From CAVSUZ01 sp963795415 (GTDB lineage: Bacteria > Pseudomonadota > Alphaproteobacteria > Acetobacterales > Acetobacteraceae): 64,000 nucleotides of DNA. The DNA lies in the NCBI GenBank assembly GCA_963795415.1, contig CAWCHQ010000001.1, forward strand, positions 1,054,001-1,118,000. Direction: 5' to 3'. Below the pieces are notes generated by a model. The model was not told the DNA's origin. It saw nothing but the letters and a program-made list of their open reading frames with translations, and did no database searches. Below, in pieces: positions 27,724-38,984 of the stretch (the stretch's first letter is position 1; every line of letters starts with the position of its first letter). The position numbers and the translations under genes were made by a program.

Positions 27724-28002
27724 AAGACCGGCGTAACTCATGTGCACCAGAGCGCCGCTGTGTGGGAACAGCGCCCCCAGCTCGGCGAAGCACAAAGAGA
27801 TCAGAAGGATGATGATTGCGCCCGCCACCCAGCTCCAGATCGCCAGCGGGCCGGCGATTTTCGTGGCGTGATAGGCGCCGAACAGCCATCCCGATCCGAT
27901 GATGCTGGTCGTGCTGGCGAACAGCAGACCGATGATGCCGCCTTCCCGCCGCAGCTTGCCAGTAAGCTTCAGACCGGCGGTATCGGTAAGAGAATCGGGC
28001 AT
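27724..28002 (-). pseudogene. APC-family amino-acid permease, N-terminal fragment
   Basis: Starts MPDSLTDTAGLKLTGKLRRE and has the APC signature GIIGLLFASTTSIIGSGWLF and GAYHATKIAGPLAIWSWVAG, then AELGALFPHSGALVHMSYAG. Family homology ends there. The next expected membrane segments appear 4 kb away at 23690 and below, in the same orientation. I infer that the two pieces were one gene before a block of four genes was inserted. Confidence 0.8.
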
Positions 28003-28049
28003 TGCGACCGCCTAACTGGAACGAACCAGACCCGTTCTCGGGCCGGGCT

Positions 28050-29249
28050 TCAAATGCCCCGGCGCCTGCTTTGATCTTCGACCACTCGCCGGAACAGGGC
28101 GAGCTGCCCCGCAGTCGTATCGTCCCAGCTGAACTGCTCGGCATAGGCACGGGTCGCGGCGCGATCAGGTCGGTTGGCCCAGAGTTGCCGCAGACCCGCG
28201 CCGATCAACGCCGGTTCGCGCTCCACGATTACGCCGGCTTCGGGACTGCGGACGACCTCCGGATTTCCCCACATGTTGGTGGCGATCACCGGTGTGCCGC
28301 ACGCCATCGCTTCCAGCAGCACGTTCGCCCATCCCTCCCTGCTCGAGGCCAGAACGAGCACATCAGCCGCGCCATACAGCGCCGGCAGCTCGGCATGCGG
28401 CCGCGCCCCGATCAACCGGACCCGATCAGTCAGTCCATTCGCCTCGATCAGCGCGGTCAGGCGGTGCCGCTCCGGCCCCTCACCGACGATGATCGCACCC
28501 CATTCAGGCAGGTCGCGAAGGGCCTCGATGACGAGGTGATGGCCCTTGCGTTCGATCAGATGACCCACCGAAATGACGGTTGGGCGTGCGAGCCCGATCG
28601 CCGCTCGCGCCGCATCCCGGTCTGCGGGAGGGACAAACAGGCTCGTGTCCACCCCGTTCCGCAGCACCGCAACCTTCTCCGGCGCGGCGCCAAGTTCCAG
28701 GACGGCATCGCGCAACGCTGCGCTGACGGTGATCAGACCGGCCGCTCCGGCTATCGCGCTGCTGATCAGACGGCGGGGAATACGGTAGCTGGGGATCAGA
28801 TTGACGTCGGTGCCGCGGCACGTGACAACAACCGGCAATCCCAGCTTGCGGCCGAGCCATACTGCAGCCACCCCGTCAGGGTACATGTAGTGGGCGTCGA
28901 TCGCGTCCACCCGGCATCCGTTTGCCAGAAGCCGGCGGACGAAAGGCAGGCTGGCCCTGTACAGCAACGCTGGCGCCGCCGTCATTCCAATGCGCGGTAT
29001 CACCGGAAAGCGCGGGTGATGCACCGTCAGGCCGTGCCGCTCCTCTCGCTGTCGCACCCGCGCATACCGTGCCCAATCGCCAAACCGCGACGCTGTGCTC
29101 GGAAAGAACGGAACCGGGGCCACGACTTCGCTGGAAGCCTGGCCGCTTCCCACGAGATGGCGCAACCGGTTCTCGACAAAAACACCGTGATTCGGCTGCT
29201 CGGCGTTGGGGAACAGCGTTGAAAACGTCAGAAGACTCAGCGGCCGCAC
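28050..29249 (-). CDS. Glycosyltransferase family 4 protein
   Basis: 399 residues. The donor-binding Rossmann half has VISVGHLIERKGHHLVIEAL, a GEGPE loop and ADVLVLASSREGWANVLLEA, the E-x7-E signature of GT4 retaining transferases. The N-terminal half starts LLTFSTLFPNAEQPNHGVFV and contains DAIDAHYMYPDGVAAVWLG. It would transfer a nucleotide-activated sugar on the cytoplasmic side, likely for an exopolysaccharide. It lies nine bases downstream of the PrsT-like gene on the same strand, so both are one operon linked to polysaccharide/exosortase-type envelope synthesis. Confidence 0.85.
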   Translation of the reverse strand: MRPLSLLTFSTLFPNAEQPNHGVFVENRLRHLVGSGQASSEVVAPVPFFPSTASRFGDWARYARVRQREERHGLTVHHPRFPVIPRIGMTAAPALLYRASLPFVRRLLANGCRVDAIDAHYMYPDGVAAVWLGRKLGLPVVVTCRGTDVNLIPSYRIPRRLISSAIAGAAGLITVSAALRDAVLELGAAPEKVAVLRNGVDTSLFVPPADRDAARAAIGLARPTVISVGHLIERKGHHLVIEALRDLPEWGAIIVGEGPERHRLTALIEANGLTDRVRLIGARPHAELPALYGAADVLVLASSREGWANVLLEAMACGTPVIATNMWGNPEVVRSPEAGVIVEREPALIGAGLRQLWANRPDRAATRAYAEQFSWDDTTAGQLALFRRVVEDQSRRRGI

Positions 29250-29258
29250 GGTCGCGCG

Positions 29259-32021
29259 TCAGGGACCCTTGGTCATCTCTGACAGCAGATGCTGCGCGTC
29301 GGTCTTTTCCTCAAAATCGCCCGGGACCGAGGCGACGTTCTGCAGCAGTTTCATTGAGCCCTGCCGGTCGCCGGTATCTTTCAATGCGACCGCAAGGTGA
29401 TACAGGATTCGCGGGTCATTTGACCCGGCCACTGCCTGCCGCAACAGGGCCGATCCCTTGCCGGCGTTTCCGTCGGAAGTCAAAATCCACCCCAGCGTAT
29501 CCGCCGTCTGCGGCCCCGGCGCCAGCAGATACGCCTGCTCCGCGATTTGCTGAGCGTCGGCCGCGCCAAGCTTCTGATCCACCCATGCCAGGTTGTTCAA
29601 CATCGCCGGGTTGTGCGGCGCCAGGGCCAGAGCCGCTTGCAAATGCAGCTTGGCGGCGGCGTATTGTCCAAGCCCGATCTCCTGCGATGCAAGCGCCTCG
29701 ATCGCCGCCAGGTCGTTTGGGTGGCTGGAAACCCACGCAGCTAGGGTCTTTGCGGCATCTCCCGGCTTGCCGGCCCGTTGCTGCGCCCCCGCGAGCCGCA
29801 GCGTCAGCAGCCATGATGGCGCGTCTGCCGCCGCCGCCTGATATGCCTTGGCCGCCTCCTCGGGCTGGCCGGCGGCCATGTAGATATCGCCGCGCAATGC
29901 GCGCGCATCGGGGTTTCCACGGTCCTGGTTATAAAGGTCCTGGGCTGTCGCCAGGGCGGCATCGAGCCCTTTCGCTTTCAGATCGACCAGTGCATAGTCC
30001 AGCCGCAGCTGATACGCCTCGGGCGAGGCCGCCATGGCCGTTTTCAGTACATTGCGCGCACCTTCGTAATCCTTCGCGTCCACAAGCAAAGTCACCAGCC
30101 CCCGGACGGCGACAATGTTTCGCGGCTGCTGGTCCAGTATCTGCGTGAGCGTCGCGCGGGCCTGGTTCGTCTGCTTCAGGGCCAGCTGGGCGGATGCCTC
30201 CAGCCCGAGATACTGAATGGGGATCGTACCCCCGGCCGATGAAGGCGCAATAAGGTCCAGCGCCTTTTGCGCGTCGCCCAACCGGATGTAGGCATCACCC
30301 AGACTGAGGATGAGCGGAACGTTCTTTGGATCGGCTGCATGCGCCTTTTCCAGCAAGCCGACCGCGTCATCCCGGCGATTGTCCCGCGTCAGCGTGGCCA
30401 CGAGCATGCCAAGCGCAGGCTCACTTGTCGGATCTTTGGCAAGGATGGTCGAAAGCACCTTCTGGTAGCTGGCGTTGTCTCCTTCGCTTGCCAGAACACG
30501 AGCGAGGTTGACCTGCGCCGGCAAATAATCCGGATTCGATTTCAGAATGGATTCAAACTCGGCCTTCGCACCCGGCATATCCAGCCGCGCCATCTTCAGC
30601 AGCCCGTCGAGGTTCTGCACCATCGGCAAATCGCCCTCGGCCTTGCAAATCTTATCGAGCTCCCCGGACGTGAGTTCGAGGTTCCCGGTTTTCAGTGCGG
30701 CCAGAAACAAAGCCTCGGCAAAGCGGGCCTGTTTCGGATCCTGCGCAAACGCTGAATCCAGCAGCTTCACCGCCGCGTCCGGCTGCCCCATTTCAACCAG
30801 CACGCCGCCCAGCTGCGCTTTGAGTGCCGGCTGGTTCGGGTCTGCATCGACCGCCTTCTGCAGCGCGTCGCGCGCAAGCTGGGTCTGCCCCGTCGCAAGC
30901 GCCACCCGCGCCAGCATTTCCAGCGCCTGCGGATCGGCACGATTAGTCGCAAACAGCTGCTGCAATGGAGCAAGCGCCTGATCCGGCCGCCCGAGCGTCA
31001 TTTCGAGCTGGGCGAGAAGCTTCACACCGTTCGGATCATTTGGTACCCGCGCGACGTAATCGCGCGCACTGGCCGCGGCAAGTTCGGTCTGGCCCAGCTT
31101 CTGCCGTACCAGCGCCTGTAAGTAATAAGCCCGCGGGATGCGGTCGAATATCGGCTGCAACCGCGTGAGGATGTCATTCGCCCCCTGGTCGTCTTTCGCC
31201 TCATGCAGCAGGATCGCCTTTACGTACAGCCCCTCGACGTTCTGCGGCTGCATCGCCAGCACGGCGTCATCATCTGCCTTGGCGTCGCTGAACTTTCCTT
31301 GCGAAATAAGTATATTGGCGCGCAGCAGGCGAGCCGGCAGCGCCGGCGGCCTGTCGTTCACCGCCTGATTCAGCAGGTTCATCGCACCTGATACGTCCTT
31401 GGCCTCAAGCAGGAGTTGGGCTTTTATCAACCGTGCCTCCAGCGACTTGCTGTCGATCGCCAGCGCGTGGTCAATCTGCGTCTGGGCGGCGGCGGTATCT
31501 CTTCGCGAAAGTGCCAGCCGGGCGCCGGCCAGCCAGGCCTGAATATACATCGGATCCAGTTTCTGCGCGTCCTCGAACGACTTGCGCGCCGCTTCCATGT
31601 CCCCTAGCGCAAGCTGGGCAGCGCCGCGGTCCACCACGATTTCGGCATCCAGCTTGGGGTCCTTGCCGGTGGGCTGAAACTGCTTCAGCAAATCAGCCGG
31701 TCGGTTCTGCATCAGCATGGCCTGGCCGATCAGCGGCGTTGTCTTGTTTCTGTCGTAACCGCGCTCCTCGGCCGCCCGCGCCTGCTGCTCGGCAGCAACC
31801 GGATCCCCCAGTTGCAGTTGCACCTCGGCCAGGAGAAATCGCGCTTCGGCGTTTTGCGGATCGGACCGGACGGCGTTGCGCAACTCAATCTGGGCGGTGC
31901 GCAGGTCGCCTTTCCGCAACGCGCTCTGCGCCGATTGGAGGTAATCCGCGGCTATTCCCGACCCGGCCGCTGCCCCAAGCCAGAGAGCGGCGGCAATTAC
32001 ACTGAGAGCAGGCTTACGCAT
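29259..32021 (-). CDS. prsT: PEP-CTERM-system TPR protein (PrsT-like)
   Basis: About 920 residues from MRKPALSVIAAALWLGAAAG, a signal peptide without a lipobox Cys. The rest is a long array of TPR units, for example GDLRTAQIELRNAVRSDPQN, AARKSFEDAQKLDPMYIQAW and GQYAAAKLHLQAALALAPHN, more than 20 in all. This length and layout match the TPR protein found in exosortase/polysaccharide loci. Its likely role is a periplasmic scaffold for polysaccharide assembly or export. It is intact, unlike many neighbours. It is transcribed with the glycosyltransferase and diverges from the helicase operon. Confidence 0.85.
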   Translation of the reverse strand: MRKPALSVIAAALWLGAAAGSGIAADYLQSAQSALRKGDLRTAQIELRNAVRSDPQNAEARFLLAEVQLQLGDPVAAEQQARAAEERGYDRNKTTPLIGQAMLMQNRPADLLKQFQPTGKDPKLDAEIVVDRGAAQLALGDMEAARKSFEDAQKLDPMYIQAWLAGARLALSRRDTAAAQTQIDHALAIDSKSLEARLIKAQLLLEAKDVSGAMNLLNQAVNDRPPALPARLLRANILISQGKFSDAKADDDAVLAMQPQNVEGLYVKAILLHEAKDDQGANDILTRLQPIFDRIPRAYYLQALVRQKLGQTELAAASARDYVARVPNDPNGVKLLAQLEMTLGRPDQALAPLQQLFATNRADPQALEMLARVALATGQTQLARDALQKAVDADPNQPALKAQLGGVLVEMGQPDAAVKLLDSAFAQDPKQARFAEALFLAALKTGNLELTSGELDKICKAEGDLPMVQNLDGLLKMARLDMPGAKAEFESILKSNPDYLPAQVNLARVLASEGDNASYQKVLSTILAKDPTSEPALGMLVATLTRDNRRDDAVGLLEKAHAADPKNVPLILSLGDAYIRLGDAQKALDLIAPSSAGGTIPIQYLGLEASAQLALKQTNQARATLTQILDQQPRNIVAVRGLVTLLVDAKDYEGARNVLKTAMAASPEAYQLRLDYALVDLKAKGLDAALATAQDLYNQDRGNPDARALRGDIYMAAGQPEEAAKAYQAAAADAPSWLLTLRLAGAQQRAGKPGDAAKTLAAWVSSHPNDLAAIEALASQEIGLGQYAAAKLHLQAALALAPHNPAMLNNLAWVDQKLGAADAQQIAEQAYLLAPGPQTADTLGWILTSDGNAGKGSALLRQAVAGSNDPRILYHLAVALKDTGDRQGSMKLLQNVASVPGDFEEKTDAQHLLSEMTKGP

Positions 32022-32213
32022 CGGCTGTATTCCCCTGGAGACGACGGCCGTCGGCAAAAATCACGCTAGTTCCTATCACATCCCCGCTCCCCTGCGCCAA
32101 CGGGATCGCACAATTCGAGCTTGTTATCTCGAATAGGCCCGACATTGTTTGCCGTTCATTCATCTTCTGCCCGTAGGTGAACCGCCGAAGGGACGCAGGA
32201 TGCGTCGGCGGCC

Positions 32214-35200
32214 ATGCCAAAAGACGGCGAAACGATCGGTTCGGGCGTGCGCGTCATGTTTCGCGGCCTCCCTTGGAGAGTTTGCGCAACGGAACGTTCA
32301 GACACGCAGCAATACCTCCGCCTGCGTTGTCTCAGCCGCGATCTCGCCGGGCTCGAATGGACGGCCCTGCACCCGGCAGACCACGTCACCATCGCTCCCG
32401 ATGACTTCCGTCCCGACCGGCCTGGCGACCTGCGGCTTTGGCGTCTGCGCCATCAGGCCTTGCTGCTGGAGCAAATCATCGGACCCGCCGCTCTGTTCGC
32501 CGCCAGTCCAGGCCGGCTGCGCCCGAAGTCTACCAGCTCGTCCCGGTCATTCGCGCCCTGCAACTGCCGCGGGTCCGGCTGCTGCTGGCGGACGACGTTG
32601 GCCTCGGCAAGACCGTCCAGGCTTGCCTCGTCCTCACCGAACTGATTGCCCGCCGGCAGGCGCACCGGATCCTGATCGTGGTCCCGCCGGGGCCGCTGTT
32701 GAGCCAATGGGATCAGGAATTGCGCCACCGCTTCGGGCTGCATTTCACCCCCTTGACCGACATCGCCTCACTACAGGCGCAAAAGCGCCGGACCGAGCTG
32801 GGCGTCAATCCGTTCCAGGCCACCAGCCTCTGCTTGACGTCGCTTGATTTCGCCAAACAGGAACGGGTGCTCCAGGATCTGGAGCGGACGCGCTGGGACG
32901 TTGCGGTAATTGACGAGGCACACCATTGCGCCGCTGATACAAGCACAGTCTCTCAGGACTCCACCCTGCGGCGCCGGCTGGCAGAGGTAGTCGCCCGCCA
33001 AAGCGACGCGCTGCTGCTTCTCAGCGCCACGCCGCACGACGGGGTAGAGGCTCACTTCGCGTCACTGATGGCGCTGCTCGATCCCAGCCTGGTCGATGGC
33101 AGCGGAGCCCTCAGCGGGCAAGCTCACCGCACTCATATCGTGCGCAGACTGAAAGCTCATATCCGTGATCCGCGGACAGGACGCCCGCTGTTCCGGGACC
33201 GGCAGGTCATGCCGGTGCGCATCGTCCCGGAGCAAGCGTGCTACGCACCCGCCCGCGCCTTTCATCATGCCCTGGCAGCCCTCGTCGTGCCGCGGCTTCA
33301 GGCGCGCCCGCGCCCGGACCGCGATGCGGACGCGCTCGCCTTTGTCGGGCTGCTGAAGCGATCGGTGTCCACGATCACGGCCTGCACCGCGACGCTGCGC
33401 GTGGTGGCGGAGCGTTGCGCCCGGCCGGCGGAGCGCGCCATGACGCGCGAACATGGCCGGGTGCTGCGCGCTTATCAGCGCCGGCTGCGCCGTTTCGGCT
33501 TTCTGGGTTTGGCGGCCGAGGCCGATCTCGCGGAGCTGGAGGCAGAGGGAATGGCCGCGCAGCTCCGCCAGGAAATGGCCGCGGAACTTCACCGGCTCAT
33601 CGCCCTTGGCGAAGCCGCCGCCTCCGCCGATCCCAAGCTGGATCAGCTGGTCGCGGAAATTGCCGCCATACGTCGCGGGCGCCCTGCCGCCAACGTACTC
33701 GTCTATACCGAATATGCCGACAGCCAGGAGGCTGCAATTTCAGCCCTGCGGCAGGCTGACCTGGCCGGCGCGGTGCTCGGCATCAATGGCGGCGATCCTG
33801 AAAACCGCCGATCCCATCTGACCGAACGCTTCGCAACCGAGGACGCACTTATTCTCGTCAGCACCGACGCAATATCCGAAGGACTGAATCTGCAACGGCG
33901 CTGCCGCGACCTGATCCACCTGGACCTGCCGTACAACCCTAACCGGCTGGAACAGCGCAACGGCCGTATCGATCGCTACGGCCAGCGGGAAGCTCCACAC
34001 ATCAGATACCTCTATCTGGCGGGAACGTTCGAGGAGGATCTGCTGCTCCGCCTAATTACCAAGCACGAGGCGGGGCGCGCGAGCCTGGGTGCAATGCCGG
34101 ACACTCTCGGAGTAACCGCCGACGTGCCCTCGCCCGGCGTCGTAAAGGGGTTTGCGCAACGCCAGGCCGGGTTGTTTCCGCCTCACGCCGCCGCGATCCG
34201 GACGCTCGACCGCGAGATAATCGACACCAATCCGGCGGCCTATCGCGCGCTGCTGCGCGACGTGCAGCACGCCTATGACGAGCGTATCGCGCTTCGGTTC
34301 GGATGGATGCCCGTGCAAGCTTCCGCCGAGGACACTGCCGGTCTGGCGCAGGTCACCAATGCCGGCAATTGCCACGGGTTCAACATCGACCCCAGTGCAT
34401 TCGTTGCCGAGGTAATTGAAGCCGATACCGGACTAAGACAGGCACGAGCTGATCGTCTTCGGCTGAATGATGCATGGAGCGCCGGGATCGAGCAACTTCC
34501 GGGCTTCGATCCCGAAACCGCCACGCTGCGGCTGACGCGCGATCCCGACAAGTTCGTGGACGGCCCCGACACGCTTGCTTTCATCGGTCTCGCTCATCCC
34601 CTGCTCCGCCATGCGCTTGCGCGTGTCCAGCAGATCGGGCCGGAAGAGGATGAAGCGGATCCCCGTGTGGCGGTTGCAAGCTCAAGCCGCGGTGTTGAGC
34701 TGCTGCTTACCTACGTGTTCGAAATCCGCAGCGCCCGGCAGGTGGAGGTCAGACAGCTCCTTGCAGTCCTTCTTAAGCGCAACGCCCCCGCCGCCGAACT
34801 GACGGATGCACATAAGTGGCTGGCCGTGGCGCGCACCGCCACGGCCCACGCGCCGGATCGCGTCTGGCAACAGCATTTCTCTGGCTGGGCGCCGGCCCGC
34901 CAGGCCGCCGCGCGCAGGATGGCGGAGCAGGCGATGCGGCGCGCGGAAAAGGAGTTCGCAACCGCGCACCAGCAACGAGTTGCCAGGTGGAAGGCGGATC
35001 TCGATCGCTGGGTTGCCTGCCAGACCGAAGCAATCTGCGGACCTGCTGGCGCCAACATGCCAGACCTGTTCGCCGGTCCCAGGAATGCTGCTGACTGGAA
35101 TCAGCCAGTCGAGCGGCTGGCCGCGCTATCCACCGACGCCGGTGCGCCGCCCGCACGCCGCAGGGATGCCGCATCGGTGGTCGCCAGTGCAGTCGAGCAA

Positions 35201-35278
35201 CGCAACATCCTTGAACAGCGGGCATCGCTGGCACGCGCGACGCTTCATTCGGCGGGCATGCTGATGCTGGTTCCGTGA
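32214..35278 (+). pseudogene. SNF2-type superfamily 2 helicase (DrmD-like), one-base shift near the 5' end
   Basis: About 1020 residues if joined. ATG 32214 gives MPKDGETIGSGVRVMFRGLP. Near 32527 (GRLRP then EVYQLVPVI) one base is missing and the frame changes. Helicase motifs follow: Walker A LLADDVGLGKTVQA (residue about 126), DEAHH (about 233), SATPHDG (about 270), LVSTDAISEGLNLQ, and motif VI LEQRNGRIDRYGQ (about 583). A long helical C-terminal region follows. This is a SNF2-like DNA translocase as in DISARM DrmD. The stop overlaps the methylase GTG start (GTGA 35275-35278), which shows coupling. No drmA, drmB or drmC genes are nearby. Confidence 0.8.
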
Positions 35279-38200
35279 CGCTCGACCTGGCCGATTGCGC
35301 GGTCTCGGGGGCCGCGCTTCCCGAGGCGTTTCTGCGGTTCGAACTGACGTCGCTGCTCACCCGCAAGGGGCTGATCGGACCCACGCATGGCTGGGATCGG
35401 CTGCGCGAAGGGCTGAAGGGCCTGCGTGGCGAGGCGGGGGCTGGGCGGGTCCGCAGGAACGTGCTCGACCCTTTGGCTGCCGCCTTGCGCTATGCGCCGC
35501 CTCGCCGCGGCGCCCCGGTGGCCACGCGTGCCGGCGCCGAGGATGGGGGCATGATCCTGCGAGCGCCGGATGGCGGGCATCTTCGCGTCTGGTCCGCGGC
35601 TCAGGGCATCGACCTTGAGTTCGGCATGGCAGACCGGGCGCGCGTACCGGCTTAGCCCGCTGCGATCCGCCTGCCGCGTTCTGCTCACCTGCCACGAATC
35701 ACTTGGGCTGATTACCAACGGCGATGAGCTGCGGCTGATGCTCTTCGATGCCGACCGGCAGGACAGCGGGATCAATATCGACCTGGCATCCTGGCGGGAA
35801 CGCGAAGCCGCACCCAATTCCTTCCGGTTACTGGCCGCACTTGCCGGTCCGCGGGGCATTCGCGCGCTCCCTGAAATATTGCAGGCAGGACGCCTCAATC
35901 AGGCGCGGGTGACCGCCTCTTTGCGCGATCAGGCGCGGAGCGCCCTGGAGGGGTTCCTCAACGGCATCCTGAGCCAGCCCGGCAACGCTGCCTCCCGCCT
36001 CCCCGCCGATCGCCTGTGGGCTGAAAGCCTCATCCTCGTGTATCGGCTTCTGTTCATTCTGAAACTGGAGAGTTCGGCGCCTTGTCAGGGCGCCTCCTTC
36101 ACCGCCAGCAATCTTTGGCGCACGGCATTGTCGCCCAGCCTCGTTCTCGCGCCGATCGCCCGGCGCATCCTGGACCAGGCCGCCGAAACCGGACGGCTGC
36201 TTGAAGACGGTTTGCGGGTGCTTTTTCGCTTCTGCCGCGATGGATTATCGTGCAGCGAAATGCACATCCCTGCGCTTGGGGGTGCGCTGTTTGGCGCCGA
36301 GGCGATGCCATTGCTCGACAGCATCGCCTGGGGCGAACGTACCGTCGCCCTCCTGCTCGATCGGCTGCTCTGGACCAGTCCCAAGGGTCGTGCACGCGAA
36401 CGGGTGCAGTTTGCCGCACTGAGCGTCGAACAACTCGGCCACGTGTACGAGGCGCTGCTGGAACTGGAGCCGTCCATCTCCGGTCCGTCGCGCAATGAGA
36501 AATTCAACCTGCGGGCCGGGCTGGGACGCAAGACAACCGGATCATTCTACACGCCACAAAGTTTCGTACGTTTCCTCGTCAGGGAAACTCTCGGGCCGCT
36601 CGTGGCGGAACGCAGTCCCGACACCGATCCCCAGCCCGCCGCCATCCTGTCGATAAAGGTGCTCGATCCGGCGGCAGGCAGCGGCCACTTCCTCGTGGAG
36701 GTCTGCCGATTTCTCGGGCACGCACTCTATGCCGCGTGCCGCGCCTGCGACGCGGACCCCACCCTCCGTCCGCGGCTGAACCTCCTGCCTGGGCCAGTCC
36801 CGCTGCTCCCCGCCTATCTTCCGTCGCGGGTGCCCGAGGGTGAGCACCCCGGTTTATCCGAGGCACGAGCCCAGGCGATCTGCCGGCGCCTCATCGCGGT
36901 GAATTGCCTATATGGTATCGACCGCAACCGTCTCGCAGTCGAACTTGCCCGGCTCTCGCTATGGCTGGAAACGCATGCCGAGGGCCTTCCGCTGACATTC
37001 CTCGACCATCGCCTCGTGCATGGCGATTCGTTGACCGGTCCATTCCTGGCGTGTCTTGCCACACTCCCGGTCACCGGCAGCGCCATCGATCCGCTGTTGG
37101 CAGGTAGTGTCACCACGCGCCTGACGGAGGCGCGGGCGGCCGCCATGGCCGAGGTCGCCGCACTGGAAGCCTCGCTCGGGCACGACGCGGCCGACCTGCT
37201 GCACAAGGCGGCGACGAAAGCGCGGCTGGATGCCTTGCTCGCACCCTGGCGGGAGCTGGCCCGCGCCTGGGCGGGAGCGGTGATGCTGGGGATACGCGAA
37301 GCCGATGACGAATGGCTGGCGCTTGCCCGGCACGTCGCGCAGCATGGCCGATGGCCGGAGCGGCTGAGCGGAGCGCAGGCGATGCTGGCCGAAGCCGGCG
37401 GACCTTCACTGCCCTGGGATGCCATTTTTCCGGAAGTATTTGCAGGCGCACGAAGCGGGTTTGACGTCGTATTGAGCAACCCACCCTGGGATATTGTTCA
37501 GGCCAACACTAAGGAGTTCCTGGCCGAACATGGGGGCCGGGCCAGTTCAGCGACGCTGCGCAGCTACCAGGAGGCTTTCGCGCGCCAGCATCGCGCCGTT
37601 GCCCGCCTGTATGCGCATCAGAAGGGTGGTTCGCCAGCACGTCTCGACACGTTCCGCGTATTTGCGGAACGCAACCTTCAGCTTACAAGTGAAACCGGCG
37701 CTATCGGCATGGTGGTCCCTTCGGCGTTCCACGCCAACGAAGGTGCGGCCGGAACGCGGCGATTATACTTCGACCAGACCCGAATTGACTGGTGCCTTTC
37801 ATTCGAGAACCGGCGCAGGCTGTTCGACATTCATGCCAGCTTCCGCTTCGCCCTGCTTGTCGCCCGCCGGCCCGGGCCCACCGACCGGATACGTTGCGGC
37901 TTCTACCTGCATAATCTCGAAGAGACTGAACAGCCAGGCAGGACGATCTGCTACGGCCGCGAACTGATCGAGGCCACCTCCGGCGAGACACTCAACTTTC
38001 TTGAGCTTCGCTCCGAAACGGATTTGGAGATTGTGCGCCGCCTGTTCCCCGGCCGTCCCACCTTCGCTGAATGGACCGGCGTGCACGGAATGTCAGTCGG
38101 GCGCGAGATGAACATCACGGATGACGCGCACCGCGTTGTGCCCATCCGCGCAACAGGCGGCCGGCGCCATATTCTTCATGAAGGCAAGACGATCCATCAG

Positions 38201-38962
38201 TTCACCGACCGCTGGGGTGATGGGCCGCGCTACGCGGTGCCGGTGCAAACGATCCGCGACAAGCCGGGATGGATTGCGGCAGCACGATTCTACCGCCTTG
38301 CCTTGCGGAAGATCGCTCGCTCCACAGATGAGCGTACTGCGATCGCCGCGGTGATCCCACCCGGCTCCCTCTGCAACGACACCGCACCAGTAGAACGCTC
38401 GCCGCAAAACCGAACCAATGCAACCGCGCTCCTGTTGTGCGGGATTCTCAACAGTTTCACTTTCGATTGGTGCTTGCGGCAAAAGACCGCAGCGACCGTA
38501 AACCTGTTCATTCTCGAAAGCTGCCCGGTGTGCGAAACAGACGCAGATGTCGCGCGGTTTATCGCGCACGGCGCCCTGCGGCTGAGCTGCCGGCATTCCG
38601 GCTACGCCGCATTATGGAGCGACCAACTCGGCGGTGCCTGGCGAGAGCAGTCAACGGCCCCAGGCTGGCCCGTGATCAAGGATGCCGGGACGGCCTGGCA
38701 AATACGGGCGGCAATGGATGCGGTGATCGCCCAAACCTACGGACTGGGTAAAGATCTGTACGTTCGCATCCTCCAAAGCTTCTCCCACCGGAGCATGCCG
38801 GCGGCGCCGGACCTGTGTCTCACCGCATTTGATGATCTGGTTGCATCCGGCACGAGCGCGTTTTGCGCCAGGCATGACCCCTATTGGGATATTCCCCTGC
38901 CCCAAGGCCCCATCCACCCGCAGAAAGAAACGGCCTCTTCCCGCAGGGAAAGAGGCCGGTAA
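35275..38962 (+). pseudogene. Large Eco57I-like N6-adenine DNA methylase (DrmMI/PglX-like), one-base shift
   Basis: About 1228 residues if joined. A GTG start at 35275 reads VTLDLADCAVSGAALPEAFL. At about 35643 the frame is lost (ADRARVPA stop), and the second frame reads AYRLSPLRSACRVLLTCHES onward. The methylase core has GSFYTPQSFVRFLVRE, motif I VLDPAAGSGHFLVEVC (residue about 463), GIDRNRLAVELARLSLWLET and catalytic motif IV LSNPPWDIV (about 734). The C-terminal part (RHILHEGKTIHQFTDRWGD, DKPGWIAAARFYRLALRKIA) looks like the target-recognition region of BREX/DISARM/type IIG methylases. No nuclease motif was seen. The last codons run through a terminator-like hairpin. Confidence 0.8.
38932..38957 (-). 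terminator. Intrinsic terminator of the Spy-like gene
   Basis: GGCCTCTT-CCC and GGG-AAAGAGGCC form a strong hairpin. On the minus strand it is followed by GTTTCTTTCT, so it terminates transcription coming from the gene at 38985-39439. It overlaps the last codons of the convergent methylase gene. Confidence 0.7.
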
Positions 38963-38984
38963 ACAAAACAGCTGCGAGCTTTGC

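Noticed and set aside
32214..38962. Full DISARM or BREX system
   Set aside because: No drmA, drmB, drmC, brxL, pglZ or brxC genes lie on either side within the window.
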